From the NCBI GenBank assembly GCA_024516155.1, contig JAJJXM010000065.1:62001-126000 (forward strand): a stretch of 64,000 nt of DNA. Direction: 5' to 3'. Positions 1 through 10,644 of this stretch are shown one piece after another (positions within the stretch are counted from its first letter, which is position 1; every line of letters starts with the position of its first letter). The stretch is from Pyronema omphalodes (taxonomy: Eukaryota > Ascomycota > Pezizomycetes > Pezizales > Pyronemataceae). The position numbers and the translations under genes were made by a program. The notes beneath the pieces are model-generated. The model saw only the letters and a list, made by a program, of their open reading frames with translations, did not search any database and was not told the DNA's origin.

Positions 1-385
1 TATCCGTCCATAGAGCGCCTAAGAAGGTTACAGTTTTGTAGGATACGACATCCCATAATCTTGCTGAAACAAAAACGGATTAGCTCTGGGTTTTAATTCG
101 CGTGATATACTGTGATTTTGAGAGATTCCTCAAGTCTTGGATACAGAAATTATACTTACAGTAAACATGTTTTCGCTCTTCGCTTTCCCAAGGTTTCGCA
201 CCGCATTGAGACTCAATGAAAAAGACAGAACCAAGTGTGTATCCTACAATCATGAGTCCGTGAAGCACCCATGGCCATAGATTCTTTCGTTTTGGCTGAC
301 GAGGTTCGAATCGTTGACATTCGCAAGATGAGTCCGAAGATCCATCTGTTAGGCGAGCATATTCTGAGTTTTGGTCTTTTCCCAT
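1..385 (-). CDS. UstYa/DUF3328-like protein, 5' part (runs off left edge)
   Basis: Partial gene. I start at the ATG at 385 (MGKDQ...) rather than an in-frame ATG at 433, because UstYa-type proteins open with a short polar cytosolic stretch. Exon 1 is 160-385. A GTAAGT donor begins the intron at 159 and a GTTTCAG acceptor ends it at 64. Exon 2 is 1-63 and stays open to the edge. The protein shows a hydrophilic, Ser/Cys-containing N-terminus, one membrane segment (around WPWVLHGLMIVGYTLG), then the beginning of the lumenal part (WDVVSYKTVTF), which resembles the 'AV.YE...F' stretch of UstYa proteins. Known for the family: UstYa-type (DUF3328) proteins are membrane-anchored oxidases that cyclise fungal RiPP core peptides, using HxxHC motifs. 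Those motifs would lie beyond the edge and cannot be seen. It is divergent from the repeat precursor at 1750. The family call is an inference from topology and a short motif. Confidence 0.55.
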
Positions 386-433
386 TACTTTTTGTATAAA
401 TAAGAGGAATAAAAGTCTGGAGAGAAAAAACAA

Positions 434-1632
434 TAAGAAGCAGAGGGATGAAAGAGAAACTAGAAAAGAGAGAATGGATTGGGGGAAACCCTATCTATCT
501 GTCCGATAGTCCTGGTCATTATTAAACTTCGATACCCTAAAGCCTAACGTTGCCGATTTTACACAATTATCGAGTCATGATCTCGGCAGACCCCTGGTTC
601 CAGCAGTGTTCCGTGTAGCATAACACATGGCGAGATTGATAATGTAACTCTAATACCTATTTCAGGAGATCATTAGCATTATTTTCGATTTTCTTTGAAT
701 CTTACAGCCTACAGCTTCCGGAGAAAGAAAGAACAAGAAAAGATTCTTCCACTGGTTCGCTAAAGACGTTTCATAAATATACATACCGCTCCCGTCATAC
801 CACCTAGATTCCTTTCCGAGTCCAGATTCTGCGCGTTCGATAGGCCTGCCAAAAAGTTAATCCTTCGTATAATTCATATCTTTACCCCGCTGTGATACCA
901 TGGATAACCGATCATGCATATAACCGTTAAGTTCAGGTATGACGGAATGTTATTCAAGTCACAAGTACTTGGAAGTTACATTATCAGCGGCTTGGTAGGC
1001 TTTGTACTACATGCGCAGAGAATAATATGGTTTGATTTCTTCATGCGCAGTACTTTTCGCCACAAGATACAACATAACGGACATCGACACCGTGCTTATC
1101 TTACGGGTTGAGGTTACTCTGCGTATTTCATTGATGACTATGCATGATTCAAGACTGCCGAATCATCAAGTGTTCACCCGTCCGTGTACGAACCTTCTTA
1201 AGATCTCTCTGTGCGCAGCGGAGAGGGGATAGATACACCTCTTGTTTATTCTTGGCTAAATAAAGTATTCATAGGCGAGAAAACAATTTGTACATCGTCG
1301 CTAAAAACTGGAGATACGAGATACGAGATATATCGAGTGATATTTTGGTTTAGTGTATTTACTAGTGCTATCAACCCTGGCTTGGTACCTTGGTACCTAT
1401 CAGCTAACAAGTATCACGAGAAATGGAAACTATCACAAGAACTTCATGCAGTGTAGAGATCATGTTCTTTTCACAATGGCGAATTGAGGATTAGAAATCC
1501 AAGATTGCAGTGTCAGACATCAAGTCAATGGTGAACCAGAGCTCTAACTGCCGGTAATGACATGATCTGGATCGAAGTCATCGAATATCTTCATCAATAG
1601 CGAACAATATGGTTGAAATCCTTGGCGGGCTG
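434..1632. other. divergent intergenic region, no gene seen
   Basis: About 1.2 kb between the UstYa-like gene (leftward) and the repeat precursor (rightward). Only short, unconvincing ORFs are present. It would hold both promoters and may be a shared regulatory region. Confidence 0.5.
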
Positions 1633-1640
1633 TATATATT
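1633..1640 (+). promoter_or_regulatory. TATA-like box upstream of the repeat precursor
   Basis: TATATATT lies about 110 bp before the ATG at 1750. The leader between them is C/T- and A-rich, as in well-expressed fungal genes. Position is the only support. Confidence 0.3.
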
Positions 1641-1749
1641 CCTATCAGATATCCAAAGCCCATAATTCATATCCATCTCCTCAAGCCAATTCCAAAGCTA
1701 CAAAAGCTACAAACAAAAATCATCTTTATCTACTTCCTCATATTCTACA

Positions 1750-2677
1750 ATGAATCCCATTACCATCCTCATCACCAGTCTTTTGGCCACTTCCTTGGCC
1801 GCTCCTCTCGGTATATTCCATTTCTCTATATACCATCCACTAATCTCAATTCCTTACTAACTAACACGCACCAGTCCCACGAGAGAATGCCCTCGAAGAT
1901 GCAGTGGCCCAATCCATTGGTAACGACATCAAAGCCGCCAAAAAGCCCTTCAACTACAACTTCAACTACGAGCCATTCAAGTACAAGAACTTCAAATACA
2001 ACGGAGACTTCAATTACAGAAAACCCAAGCAAGACGATGGCACCACCGCCTCTTCTGAAGCTGAGGCTGCACCAATCACCGCTAGGGATGAGGAAGCCGT
2101 TGCAGAAGCCGCCGATGGTGAAGTAAAGGCTGCTAAGAAACCGTTCAATTACAACTTCAACTACGAGCCGTTCAAGTATAAGAACTTCAAGTACAACGGC
2201 GACTTCAACTATAGAAAGCCGAAGCCTGAGGATGGAGCTGCAGTCCAGGGTACCGAAGCACCCATTCAAAAGCGTGAAGAAGCTGGAGAAGTAGCTGCAC
2301 AAGAGGCTGGAGATCAGGTTCAGGCAGCCAAGAAACCTTTCAATTACAACTTCAACTACGAACCTTTCAAGTACAAGAACTTCAAATACAATGGTGACTT
2401 CAACTACAGGAAGCCCAAGCCTGAGGATGGAGCTGCAGCCCAGAGTAACGAAGCATCGGAAGCGCCAGTTCAGAAGCGTGAGGAGGCTGGTGAGGTGGTT
2501 GCACAAGAGGAGGATGCCAACGCTGCAAAGGCAAAGCCGTTCAACTATGGCTTCAACTATGAGCCGTTCAAGTACAAGAACTTCAAATATGAGGGAAATT
2601 TTAACTACAAGAAGCCAAAGCCTGAGGATGGAACAGCAACTGAGGAAGTGAAGGAGGCTGAGGAGAAGACTGCATAG
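1750..2677 (+). CDS. secreted four-repeat precursor protein, dikaritin/KEP-like RiPP precursor candidate
   Basis: Two exons, 1750-1810 and 1875-2677, give 287 aa. The 64-nt intron has a GTATAT donor, a CTAAC branch point and a CCAG acceptor. Residues 1-18 form a clear signal peptide ending in Ala. The rest is four near-identical repeats (residues 41-76, 106-141, 171-206, 238-273). Each carries five FxY triplets (FNY, FNY, FKY, FKY, FNY) and ends in KPKPEDG-like sequence. Acidic/Ala-rich spacers separate them. Spacers 2 and 3 contain a Gln-Lys-Arg site (KR at 153-154 and 221-222), a Kex2-type cleavage signal. Spacer 1 has Thr-Ala-Arg instead. Known: UstA/phomopsin/asperipin/epichloecyclin precursors have a signal peptide and tandem cores released by Kex2, with UstYa-type enzymes cross-linking aromatic residues. 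The neighbouring divergent UstYa-like gene fits this. Alternative: a Kex2-processed repeat protein or surface protein unrelated to RiPPs. The gene model is well supported; the product class is inference. Confidence 0.75.
1934..2632 (+). repeat. four in-frame tandem repeats encoding FxY-rich units
   Basis: Units of 108 nt at 1934-2041, 2129-2236, 2324-2431 and 2525-2632. Start-to-start spacing is 65, 65 and 67 codons. Units 1-3 are almost identical in protein. Unit 4 has diverged (Gly for Asn after the first FNY, EGN for NGD, KK for RK). Synonymous differences between units show they are not simply the last round of slippage. Confidence 0.9.
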
Positions 2678-2711
2678 GTACTGAAAATTTTGTAATTGGT
2701 GGATTTGTTTT

Positions 2712-2734
2712 GGGGGGGGGGGGGGGGGGGGGGG
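2712..2734. repeat. poly-G tract (23 G)
   Basis: An uninterrupted run of 23 G about 35 bp after the precursor stop codon, probably in its 3' UTR. The true length may vary through slippage or sequencing error. Confidence 0.9.
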
Positions 2735-3255
2735 ATGACTCAAGGGCAGCATGTATGGAATTCAGGAATCAAGTGGATGGCAGAATACTTTTTACGTCGA
2801 TTTTGTGATTCATGTAACGTGAGACAACATCAAGTTTACATAACTTGTCCAAATATAAAAGAGAGTGAGGTAAATCTTGTAACTTCCTGGGGCTGTCTTA
2901 CGATGTAAACGGAGCTTCGAGAGTAAGATGTGACATTCTGTTCCACAGTGATAGGGTTCTAGTCGTAAGAAATGGTTTCTGTGGTGCATTATCATGTCGT
3001 GTCGCTTGTTCAGGCTTGGCAGCAGACGGCAATTTCTTAAGGGACGCTATCGGTAGCCGCGGGCCTGTTGCAGAATTGACATCCAACTCCACCCACCTCC
3101 ACTTTCCCTGCATTTGACCACTTGAACACGCACCAAAAGACAATTTCAACATCAATTCGTAACAATTTTGAGATTTCTGCATTCTACAACCAAAGGTATG
3201 TACATACATGTCTTACATGAAAAGGAATCATATACGCCGCATTGAATAAAATCCG

Positions 3256-5665
3256 CTAGAGACAAAGAATACACAAACCTATCGCACTCACAGCCGCCGT
3301 ACCCACCACAACCACACCAGCAGCCACAATACCAATCTTTTTCCAAACACTCTTCTTCTTGTACCAGGGTGTAGGCTTTTTCGGTTCTTCGGGTGGAATG
3401 TATGACGAAACCATCGAAATCGAGTCAGATGCGGTTATTGACGTTCCGGATCCCTCACCTCCAACCAAACCAAGGAGAGGCCCGTCGTTACATATATCAC
3501 CGGCTTCGCTTCGAGGCCCAGTAGTCCAGCCGTATGATGGTCGCTGTGGGATGACCTCCTGATATCTAAGATGGTCCTGCTTTTCTGGTTCATTAACCAA
3601 TAACCAGTCCTCTTCTCTCTTTTCAGTTTCGGCCACCGACCAAGTATCATCGTTCCTTCTATCTTCCTCCTCTTCCTCTGGCTGGGTGACTTCAGTCTCG
3701 GCCTCCCATTTCTCGTCGTCGTCCCAGCGGGGTCGGTTAACAGCGTGGTCCCATCTTTCAAGATCCTCTTGTCTTCGGTTTTCCTGGATCTGTTCCTGAA
3801 GAGCAACCCACTCATCTCTAACCTGCTGGCGCTCACGGTCGGCCTCGGCTCTCAACCTTGCCTGTTCGGTTTGTCTGCGCTCCATCATGGAAATCTGCTC
3901 GTGGAAGTTGCCCATCATGCCCATGACCCTGACACCCTCGTTTCTAATCCTCTCAGTCTCCATCTGAGTCTCGTGCAACCTGACTTGACTCTCCCTCTTC
4001 TGCTGCTGTAGCGCCTCCTCTTGAGCCCTGAGAGCACCGAGTGTTCTGTCGCTGTTCCTGGCTTCTTCGATGAGGACATGTTGACGCTGTTGCAGACGCT
4101 CTCTTTGTCTTCTGGTCTCCTTCAACACCTCCTCCTGCTCTAACAACTGCCGTTCAAGCTGCTCCAATCTCTCCTTTTCTTCCTCGATAAACTCCATGTC
4201 ATCCGAATTGGCATCACTCATATCCGCCTCCACGTCTTGAACATCTCTATCAAATTCATCCCATTTCTCTCGAATATGGTCGGCGGCGATTTTTCCGGCT
4301 CCTGTTTCACCGAGCGCCACGTTTCCAAACTCCATCTCCTGTTGAATCCTCAACATCTGTGGTTTTTGCTGCATAATCTTTCTCACAATGTCGTGAGCTC
4401 TCCCCGTGGAATTATCGAATCGTTCGACCCAAGCTCCTTTGTCAACAAATCTTCTCCAGAATCGTGGCATTTCCTTGAGCTCAACTTCCTTGAACTCTGC
4501 TCGTTGAAATTCTGCCGGTTCCCGCCGAGCAACATCCCAGTGAGTGGTTGTTAAGACAATGTTCTGCATTACGTTTGGATCATCACCAATCAGCTCCCGG
4601 AAAAGTCGAAGCTTCTTAATGGCGGAACCCGTAATTCTGTTGTCCATAATGCTCTGCAGGTAGATAACTCCGGAGAGTTTTCGGCCGGAAACAAAGGTCT
4701 CGTGGAGGACATCATCGATTTCTTTCAGTACCGCAGCTTCAGACCGAGATGTGTCGTCGAAACCCGGGCAGTCGATAAGCGTGACAGGGGTGTTGTCCAA
4801 TACAAAGTTGAAGATCTGTGCAGCTTGGGTGGCTATACAAAAAATCAAACCCGGGTTAGTGATACAAGCTTGGTTTTTGGAATACTGTGGACATACAAGA
4901 TTGGAAACCGACACCAACGCGGATCCGCATATTTTGGGTGGCTTTTCTACAGAAGTTTGACTTTCCACTACCGGTTATACCCATGACGGCAATAAGGACA
5001 GAAGTCACACCGACTACATGCGGTGGAGGAGTTGGGGGGACACCAGCCCTGTGAGGAGGTGGGGTAGGTGGAATGTCATAGTGGTCGAGGGATGGAGGGG
5101 GGAGACCTCCAAGATTTTGGGGAGGAGGAGATGGGAGGAAGCCGAGTCGTTGCGGGGGAGGGCTAGTGAGGACACCGAGGTTTTGAGGTGGTGGAGGAGG
5201 AGGAGGAGGACTGGGGAGGACTCCGAGGCGGCTTGAGGACTGAGATGGCGATGGAGATGGTAGGACATATCTCTGGGGAGGGCCAGTTGGAGGCGGGGAT
5301 GGACTAGGGAGGATTCCGAGGCGGTTTGCTTGTTGCGTAGGGGATGGGGATGGAAGAACTCCAAGACGCTGGGGTGAAGGTTGTGATGTTGGGACTGGTC
5401 TGCGGATAGGAGGACCGCCGCGAGTAGGTGGCCCAGCTGGTGGTAGCCCGCGAGACGGTTCAGGCGGCGGTGGTAGTTGCCGTTGTGATCTATGCCGGGT
5501 CGGCGGACCTGCCAATTGATTCGGTGTTTCCTGGACTATTTCAACAAACTCGCTGCGGCATGTTGGAATCGGACATCCAAGTAAGTCTTCTCTTCTTTGC
5601 CATCTCGCACCACACTGGTGACAGAACATTTGCTGTTTCGAGCGGACATAGTCGGGTGCATGCAT
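3256..5665 (-). CDS. zinc-ribbon/proline-rich/AIG1-like GTPase with coiled coil and C-terminal anchor
   Basis: Two exons, 4897-5665 and 3256-4832, give 781 aa. The 64-nt intron has a GTATGT donor and a TATAG acceptor and restores the switch region. N-terminus: a zinc ribbon (C15, C18, C31, C36) resembling that of RNF126-type proteins. Residues about 50-220 are a low-complexity proline-rich segment of repeated 'LGVLPSPSP'-like units. The G domain follows: P-loop GITGSGKS at about 229-236, DCPG at 277-280, and TTTHWD at about 351-356 in the position of the base-recognition motif. Then come a long Glu/Gln/Arg-rich coiled coil (about 450-650), an acidic linker, and a lysine-flanked C-terminal transmembrane helix (around KKIGIVAAGVVVVG) ending in LCILCL. 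Fungal proteins with this 'VMGxTGSGKS...IDxPGFDDT' G domain are common and mostly uncharacterised. The tail suggests membrane anchoring, cytosol-facing. No function beyond GTP binding can be claimed. Confidence 0.8.
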
Positions 5666-6712
5666 GGTGACAGCGGGGTCGTGGGCGGTGTATCGTCGAC
5701 GAGAAACCCAAGCTGTGAATAGAGAGGATGGAACAAAGGTGTTTCTGTGTATACCCGTCTGTACAAAGTGTACTGCCAGTCAGCTAGCTATCAAACGTAT
5801 CAGCTACCCCGCTTCACCGCCCCCCGCCCTGTTCGCTACGCTGGTATGTATCGTTATCTGCTCGAGATGTGGCGCCGCGTGATTGGCTGTGACGTTTCTA
5901 CCGCAGTGGCGCTTCGCCATTCAAACTGACCACAAGGAATGTTTCGGGCATAGGCGATCGATTGGCCTGGTTGGCTATCATTTACCGAGTCAGCCTGAGA
6001 GTACAAACGTCGGCGGACGTAGCCGCTGTTTCCGCTCGTTGAGAGCTGAAGAATCTTCAAGATCGTCGAGCTCTGTGCAGAAACAAAGGTGGGGCAGCTG
6101 CAAAATTGAAGCTTCTGTTGAGCTATGACGGCAAGCGCCGAAAATCTCGCTTAATAGTCTCAAAAATCTTCCGCTGTAAACATATGCTTCTCCTGTCAAG
6201 ATAGTTTACTTAGGTGGAAATATAGCGTCTAACCCGCTTCTTTTCGATCAAAGACAGCCGATTTTGAATATTTTGTGAAAAGATTCGACGCGGTTCGTTG
6301 ACGATGGATCGTTACTAATACTTTTAGCGGCCCGCTAGCTGCTTGAGCCTTGAGCTGTCTCAGCTGTGAGGCTTGTCGATAATCGATTAGGCCATGCAAC
6401 GCCACTAAACTTTATTGTGCTTGAGATATCACATTTGCGGGGAAATCATCACGAGTGTATATGTATGTAACACAAAGAATGAAGATTAAGATGGCTTAAT
6501 TGCGACTAACTACAGTCGACTAACTATTAGGTACATTTCCATTCTACAGGAAGTTAACCGCCTCTTTTATAATCCAACTGTACAAGCCTTGCTCCCGTTG
6601 AAGCTTCTGACCTGGTGTGCGAATAGACGACACGCGACCACAAGCGAGCGCAGCAGAGGTCCACCCATCGTGGAATTATTACCCATATCTCCCCCCCGAT
6701 TCATTATCCTTC
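5666..6712. other. intergenic, no gene seen
   Basis: About 1 kb holding the promoter side of the GTPase gene and the 3' side of the mitochondrial gene. Short overlapping ORFs in several frames show no family resemblance. Confidence 0.5.
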
Positions 6713-7594
6713 TCAGTCTCCATCTCTGATGTCTCCGTTGGGTTTTGGCAATTCCTTGTCCATGCGCTCTCGCCACAGTTTCAAAGTCTGCTCCAACTTT
6801 ACAACCTTGGAATCCTTTCCCCACCAGCTTCCGCCTTTTCCTTTCGGTACGTTGGCCTTAACCTCCTGCAAATACCGCGCAGCATCCTCCATAGCCACAA
6901 CCGCATCCCGTACAAGTGTGGGTTTCCTGGTACCGTCGATAATACCGCTCAAAGTAACCACCTCAATAGCCTTGACAGCCCTTGCAACCTCCTCAGTAGA
7001 TCCACCCATAGCAAGGACTTCCTTCTCGAACATCACAATAGCGTCGAAGATTCTTTGCGCCGCGGTGACAAGTGGACCTGCTTTATCGTAGAAGCGTTCA
7101 TAATATGGCTCTAAAGCATCGGCCTCATGTAACCGGCCGAGTTGTTCGAGTTGTGAGGCGGTGTAAACAAACTCCGAGATGATTTGGTCCATTTCATCGG
7201 GATGAAGTTCGCATAGTGCATCGAACTCCTCGGGGCCACCGTGAAGGAAAGAGGTACGTAGTAGTGACAATAATTCGGCGTCGGTGCTCACATTGTTGTT
7301 ACTGTTGCTGCTGCTGCTTTTGTTGAAGGTTAGGTCTGAGGTTTGTTGTTGGTAATACGAGTAACCTGCGCCGGTTCCGATAACTCCAACGCTGCTGATA
7401 GTGAAGAGCTTTAGCAAACCCCGTGGCTTGGAAGCGGGGGGGAAATCCTGAGATGGGTTAGTGGGTGATGACTGGAAGTGATAGTCGTGGGGGGGGGGGA
7501 TCCAACGTACAGTGGCTGCGGCAGTAAGGCGGCGTCTTGCTGAAGGACGAGGAAGAGGGGGTGCTTTTCGCAGACGAAGGGCTCTCGCAAACAT
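6713..7594 (-). CDS. predicted mitochondrial protein, unknown function
   Basis: Open reading frame of 293 codons from the ATG at 7594. I infer a 63-nt in-frame intron at 7448-7510 (GTACGT donor, CTAAC branch, CTCAG acceptor), giving exons 7511-7594 and 6713-7447 and a 272-aa protein. The first 28 residues are Arg/Ala-rich without acidic residues, a typical mitochondrial presequence. After the junction comes a hydrophobic segment (about LFTISSVGVIGTGAGYSYY), then a Ser/Asn-rich linker and a helical, acidic domain with no motif I recognise. The topology suggests an inner-membrane protein with its helical domain outside the bilayer. If the intron were retained, a Pro/His-rich insert would interrupt the presequence, which makes splicing the better model. 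Confidence 0.7.
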   Translation of the reverse strand: MFARALRLRKAPPLPRPSARRRLTAAATVRWIPPPHDYHFQSSPTNPSQDFPPASKPRGLLKLFTISSVGVIGTGAGYSYYQQQTSDLTFNKSSSSNSNNNVSTDAELLSLLRTSFLHGGPEEFDALCELHPDEMDQIISEFVYTASQLEQLGRLHEADALEPYYERFYDKAGPLVTAAQRIFDAIVMFEKEVLAMGGSTEEVARAVKAIEVVTLSGIIDGTRKPTLVRDAVVAMEDAARYLQEVKANVPKGKGGSWWGKDSKVVKLEQTLKLWRERMDKELPKPNGDIRDGD

Positions 7595-10500
7595 TGAAGT
7601 TGGTTGGAGGTTTGGGTTTGGGTTTGGGTTTTAGATGAGGGGGGAACGAAAAGCAAATGGGAGTAGCGGAGTGGAATTAAGATGTTGCACGAGCACAAGA
7701 CAAGACAGAACAGGACACAACCCGCTGCTGGGCAACAAGTAAGTATTGGCCAGTTGGTTGGTTTCTTCCTAGGATAATCAAATGATGGGGCGTCAACAAT
7801 TCGGAAGATCTACCGAGCTCTTCCGATGTATGTATCCTTTGCGCATGTGCCACCATTTTTTTTCTCCCCCCACGCCTGCTATGTGCTGATCATCACCCGA
7901 GGAAATCTACATAATTCTTTTCCATCCGGTCTAATTTTTCCGCTGGATATTTGTAGCACTGCCTCCCGGTGGAACGGACCCGACCGGACAGCTTGTTGAG
8001 CTGAGGTCGGAGCTGAGGACCGCTCATACGGGTGTTCACGGTAGCTGTTCCGTTAGCGCCAATATCATAGCCGGGAAGTTACAACGCAGCCTGGCCAGGG
8101 AGTTCGGTAACTTAACCGTCATTAGCCTTGGCGAACCTGGGGTGCGCCCCCGTATTTCGGGAGCGCTATTCCCGGATGGGAATTATTCGAGTGATGGCAC
8201 ATGTTTAGGCGCTGAGACTATTCCAAAAACTGTATAAACCCGAGTGATACCAAATGTCCGCACGGGCTGGATTTCAAACACCGCACGTGCCCAGCGGCAT
8301 CGCCGAGAAAGGAAACTACCGAACCGCATTGCCGCAATGAAACATTTGTTAAACATAGTGCGGTAAGATATTAGATATGTATCACCAGAAGATTCAATAC
8401 AGAATCTAGCCCTAAGAAATGAAACATTCCCAAGTGGCTGAGCAAGTATCGCCACCGTCACCAAGATTGCCACTCTAAGCTTGTATTACTAATCACGGTA
8501 TAAGTATAGCCAACAATCCCCGTTATCTTAACCCAGCCTCCTATATAATCTCCTACATATAACCGAATACGGTATTTCCAAGTTGGAACTAGCATTTCGA
8601 TTTGTTGAAAACCACGACTTATGAGATACACATCAACAAAACATATTTTAAATAATCTCCTTGATACTTCATTATCACACCTATTTTGAGCTCCTTCATA
8701 TCTTCTGTAGCCGCCCAATCATCCTCAAAAATAACCGAGCCGTTATTCTTTCCATGTATGTAGCAGTCCATAAAATTTGTTGCCGAGGAACTGCAACATA
8801 CAATTCAGTTTTATCCTACACAAGTAACCATCCCCATCACTTCGAACCCATTCTCTCAACTACAACGGACGTCACCATAACCCCGAGCCGTAGAAACCAA
8901 CACCGCATTCCTCCAATTTCTCCAGACATCTCTGACCAGTCATATCAACACATATACGCAAGCCTGAGCAATCTGGATATATGGAAAATATTGATTTCAT
9001 AGCGATATAGATGTGTTATCAAAACCATCTTATGTTCAAACCACTCTGTGTATTCTGTATCTGGTATACTCTATACAGACGCATGTCATTTTATTGGGAA
9101 GGCAGGATTACGTACTAGATATGTAGAAGTACCGAGGTTACGTGGAGTCTGGAGATATGGACAAAGGATGGGGCGATCACACTGTTGATGAGTTTATAAA
9201 AAGTATCTGCAGCGTTTACGAGTTACGATAGAGGTGTTGACTGATTAGGGTTTCGACACTTTTCTGATACTTAGAGATTTGAATCTGTTCTTGGCATCTT
9301 AGCTCTGGAGAGTTTTGAGGCTGATTCATCAATTGATCCTGTAGGCCGCAGGTGTTACTGTTGCAGAATATCAATTAGGAAGGTTATAGATTCTGATAAG
9401 GATATCCAAATATCAAGACCATCGAAAGCCTCATCAGTAACCAATATCGCGTTGATTATTCACACACCGCAATCCAGAATATAGAATATAGAATATCAAA
9501 GAGAAACTATGGTACCGAATCTCTAGAAGAGCCTGTGCATACATCATCTTACTACTTATCTTCTCAGCTAACTTAAACCAAACCAAAATAACCAAATCCC
9601 AATTCCTAATTCCTCAGATATGATACAGACTTATTTATGAGCGCAACATTTATCTGATATATCCGTTTCTCATTCTTTCCGATTCATTTATCACAGTCCT
9701 GCTAATAAATCATAGGCATCCGGCCGGGTATATCTTGATTTAGGTTTCCGGTACCATCCCCCAGAGACAGTGAAGTTTCAAGACTCTGTATCCTGTGCGT
9801 GAATATACCGAGATGATTCTTGTCCTCAAGAGTAGTGGATAATGGTCTCTTCATTATATACGCGCATTAGGAGTACCGGGGGGGCATGTGAAAGCTGGTT
9901 TCGTCCAATTCATCCTGATATTCTTTGATACACTAGCCAGCCCCGCTAAACGCATGCAAAGATTGACAACACCGATACTTCCGGGTATTAACAACAGCTG
10001 TATCTATATAGACTCTCTAGGCCGCCACAATATGGTTGAGGCGACTCATTTCGGATAACCTGCGGAAGTTTTTCTCTGTCTGTCTATGGATTTTTGATCA
10101 ATTTCTTCTGGTGCTATCAGCTCAGTCGACAGGGTTAGGTTTTTAGAAATTTCAGCATCTCTATGATACTGGTTTCCCTGAAATTAGCACAATCTTTTCC
10201 TGTGAAGGTAGGACATCCAGAGAGTTCAGGATTCAGGTCCCATAAAGCAGTATTCCTGTCTAGAGAAGAATGAGTTTCCAGTATATATAAATGTCATCTG
10301 TAGATGTAAAAAGTTAGTATCCTTTCCCAATGTAGCAACTAGCTGTATTTATAATCTCAAGGGGGGTTGTAGAGGGCTTATTAATAAATAATAAAAAGGA
10401 TCAAAGTTCGATTCTTTCTTCTGGATATGTTTAGGTATTGATATCTTTGTATAAAGGCTGGGATATTGGTATTAATTCTCGCTCACCTTTGGAAGCTGGT

Positions 10501-10644
10501 ATGTAGTTCGCCAAGGCGACGTACGTGGACTTGATGTGTTTGTTATCAATTATTTGCGGTAGGTAGCTGACACGACACAAACAATCTCAATTGCCCCGGA
10601 AGGTAGATTTCCACACAATAAATTTTTGCGTCTCATCAACACAA
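7595..10644. other. gene-poor region
   Basis: Three kilobases with only short ORFs and many stop codons. No splice-connected gene or recognisable transposase was found. The right end merges into a decayed retroelement. Confidence 0.5.

Noticed and set aside
1826..2752. 308-codon minus-strand ORF
   Set aside because: Antisense of the four-repeat precursor. The repeated FNY/FKY codons have no stops in the reverse frame; its Leu/Val-rich repeats mirror the plus-strand units.
8183..9002. ORFs of 86-113 codons
   Set aside because: Overlap on both strands, no domain, signal peptide or splice support.
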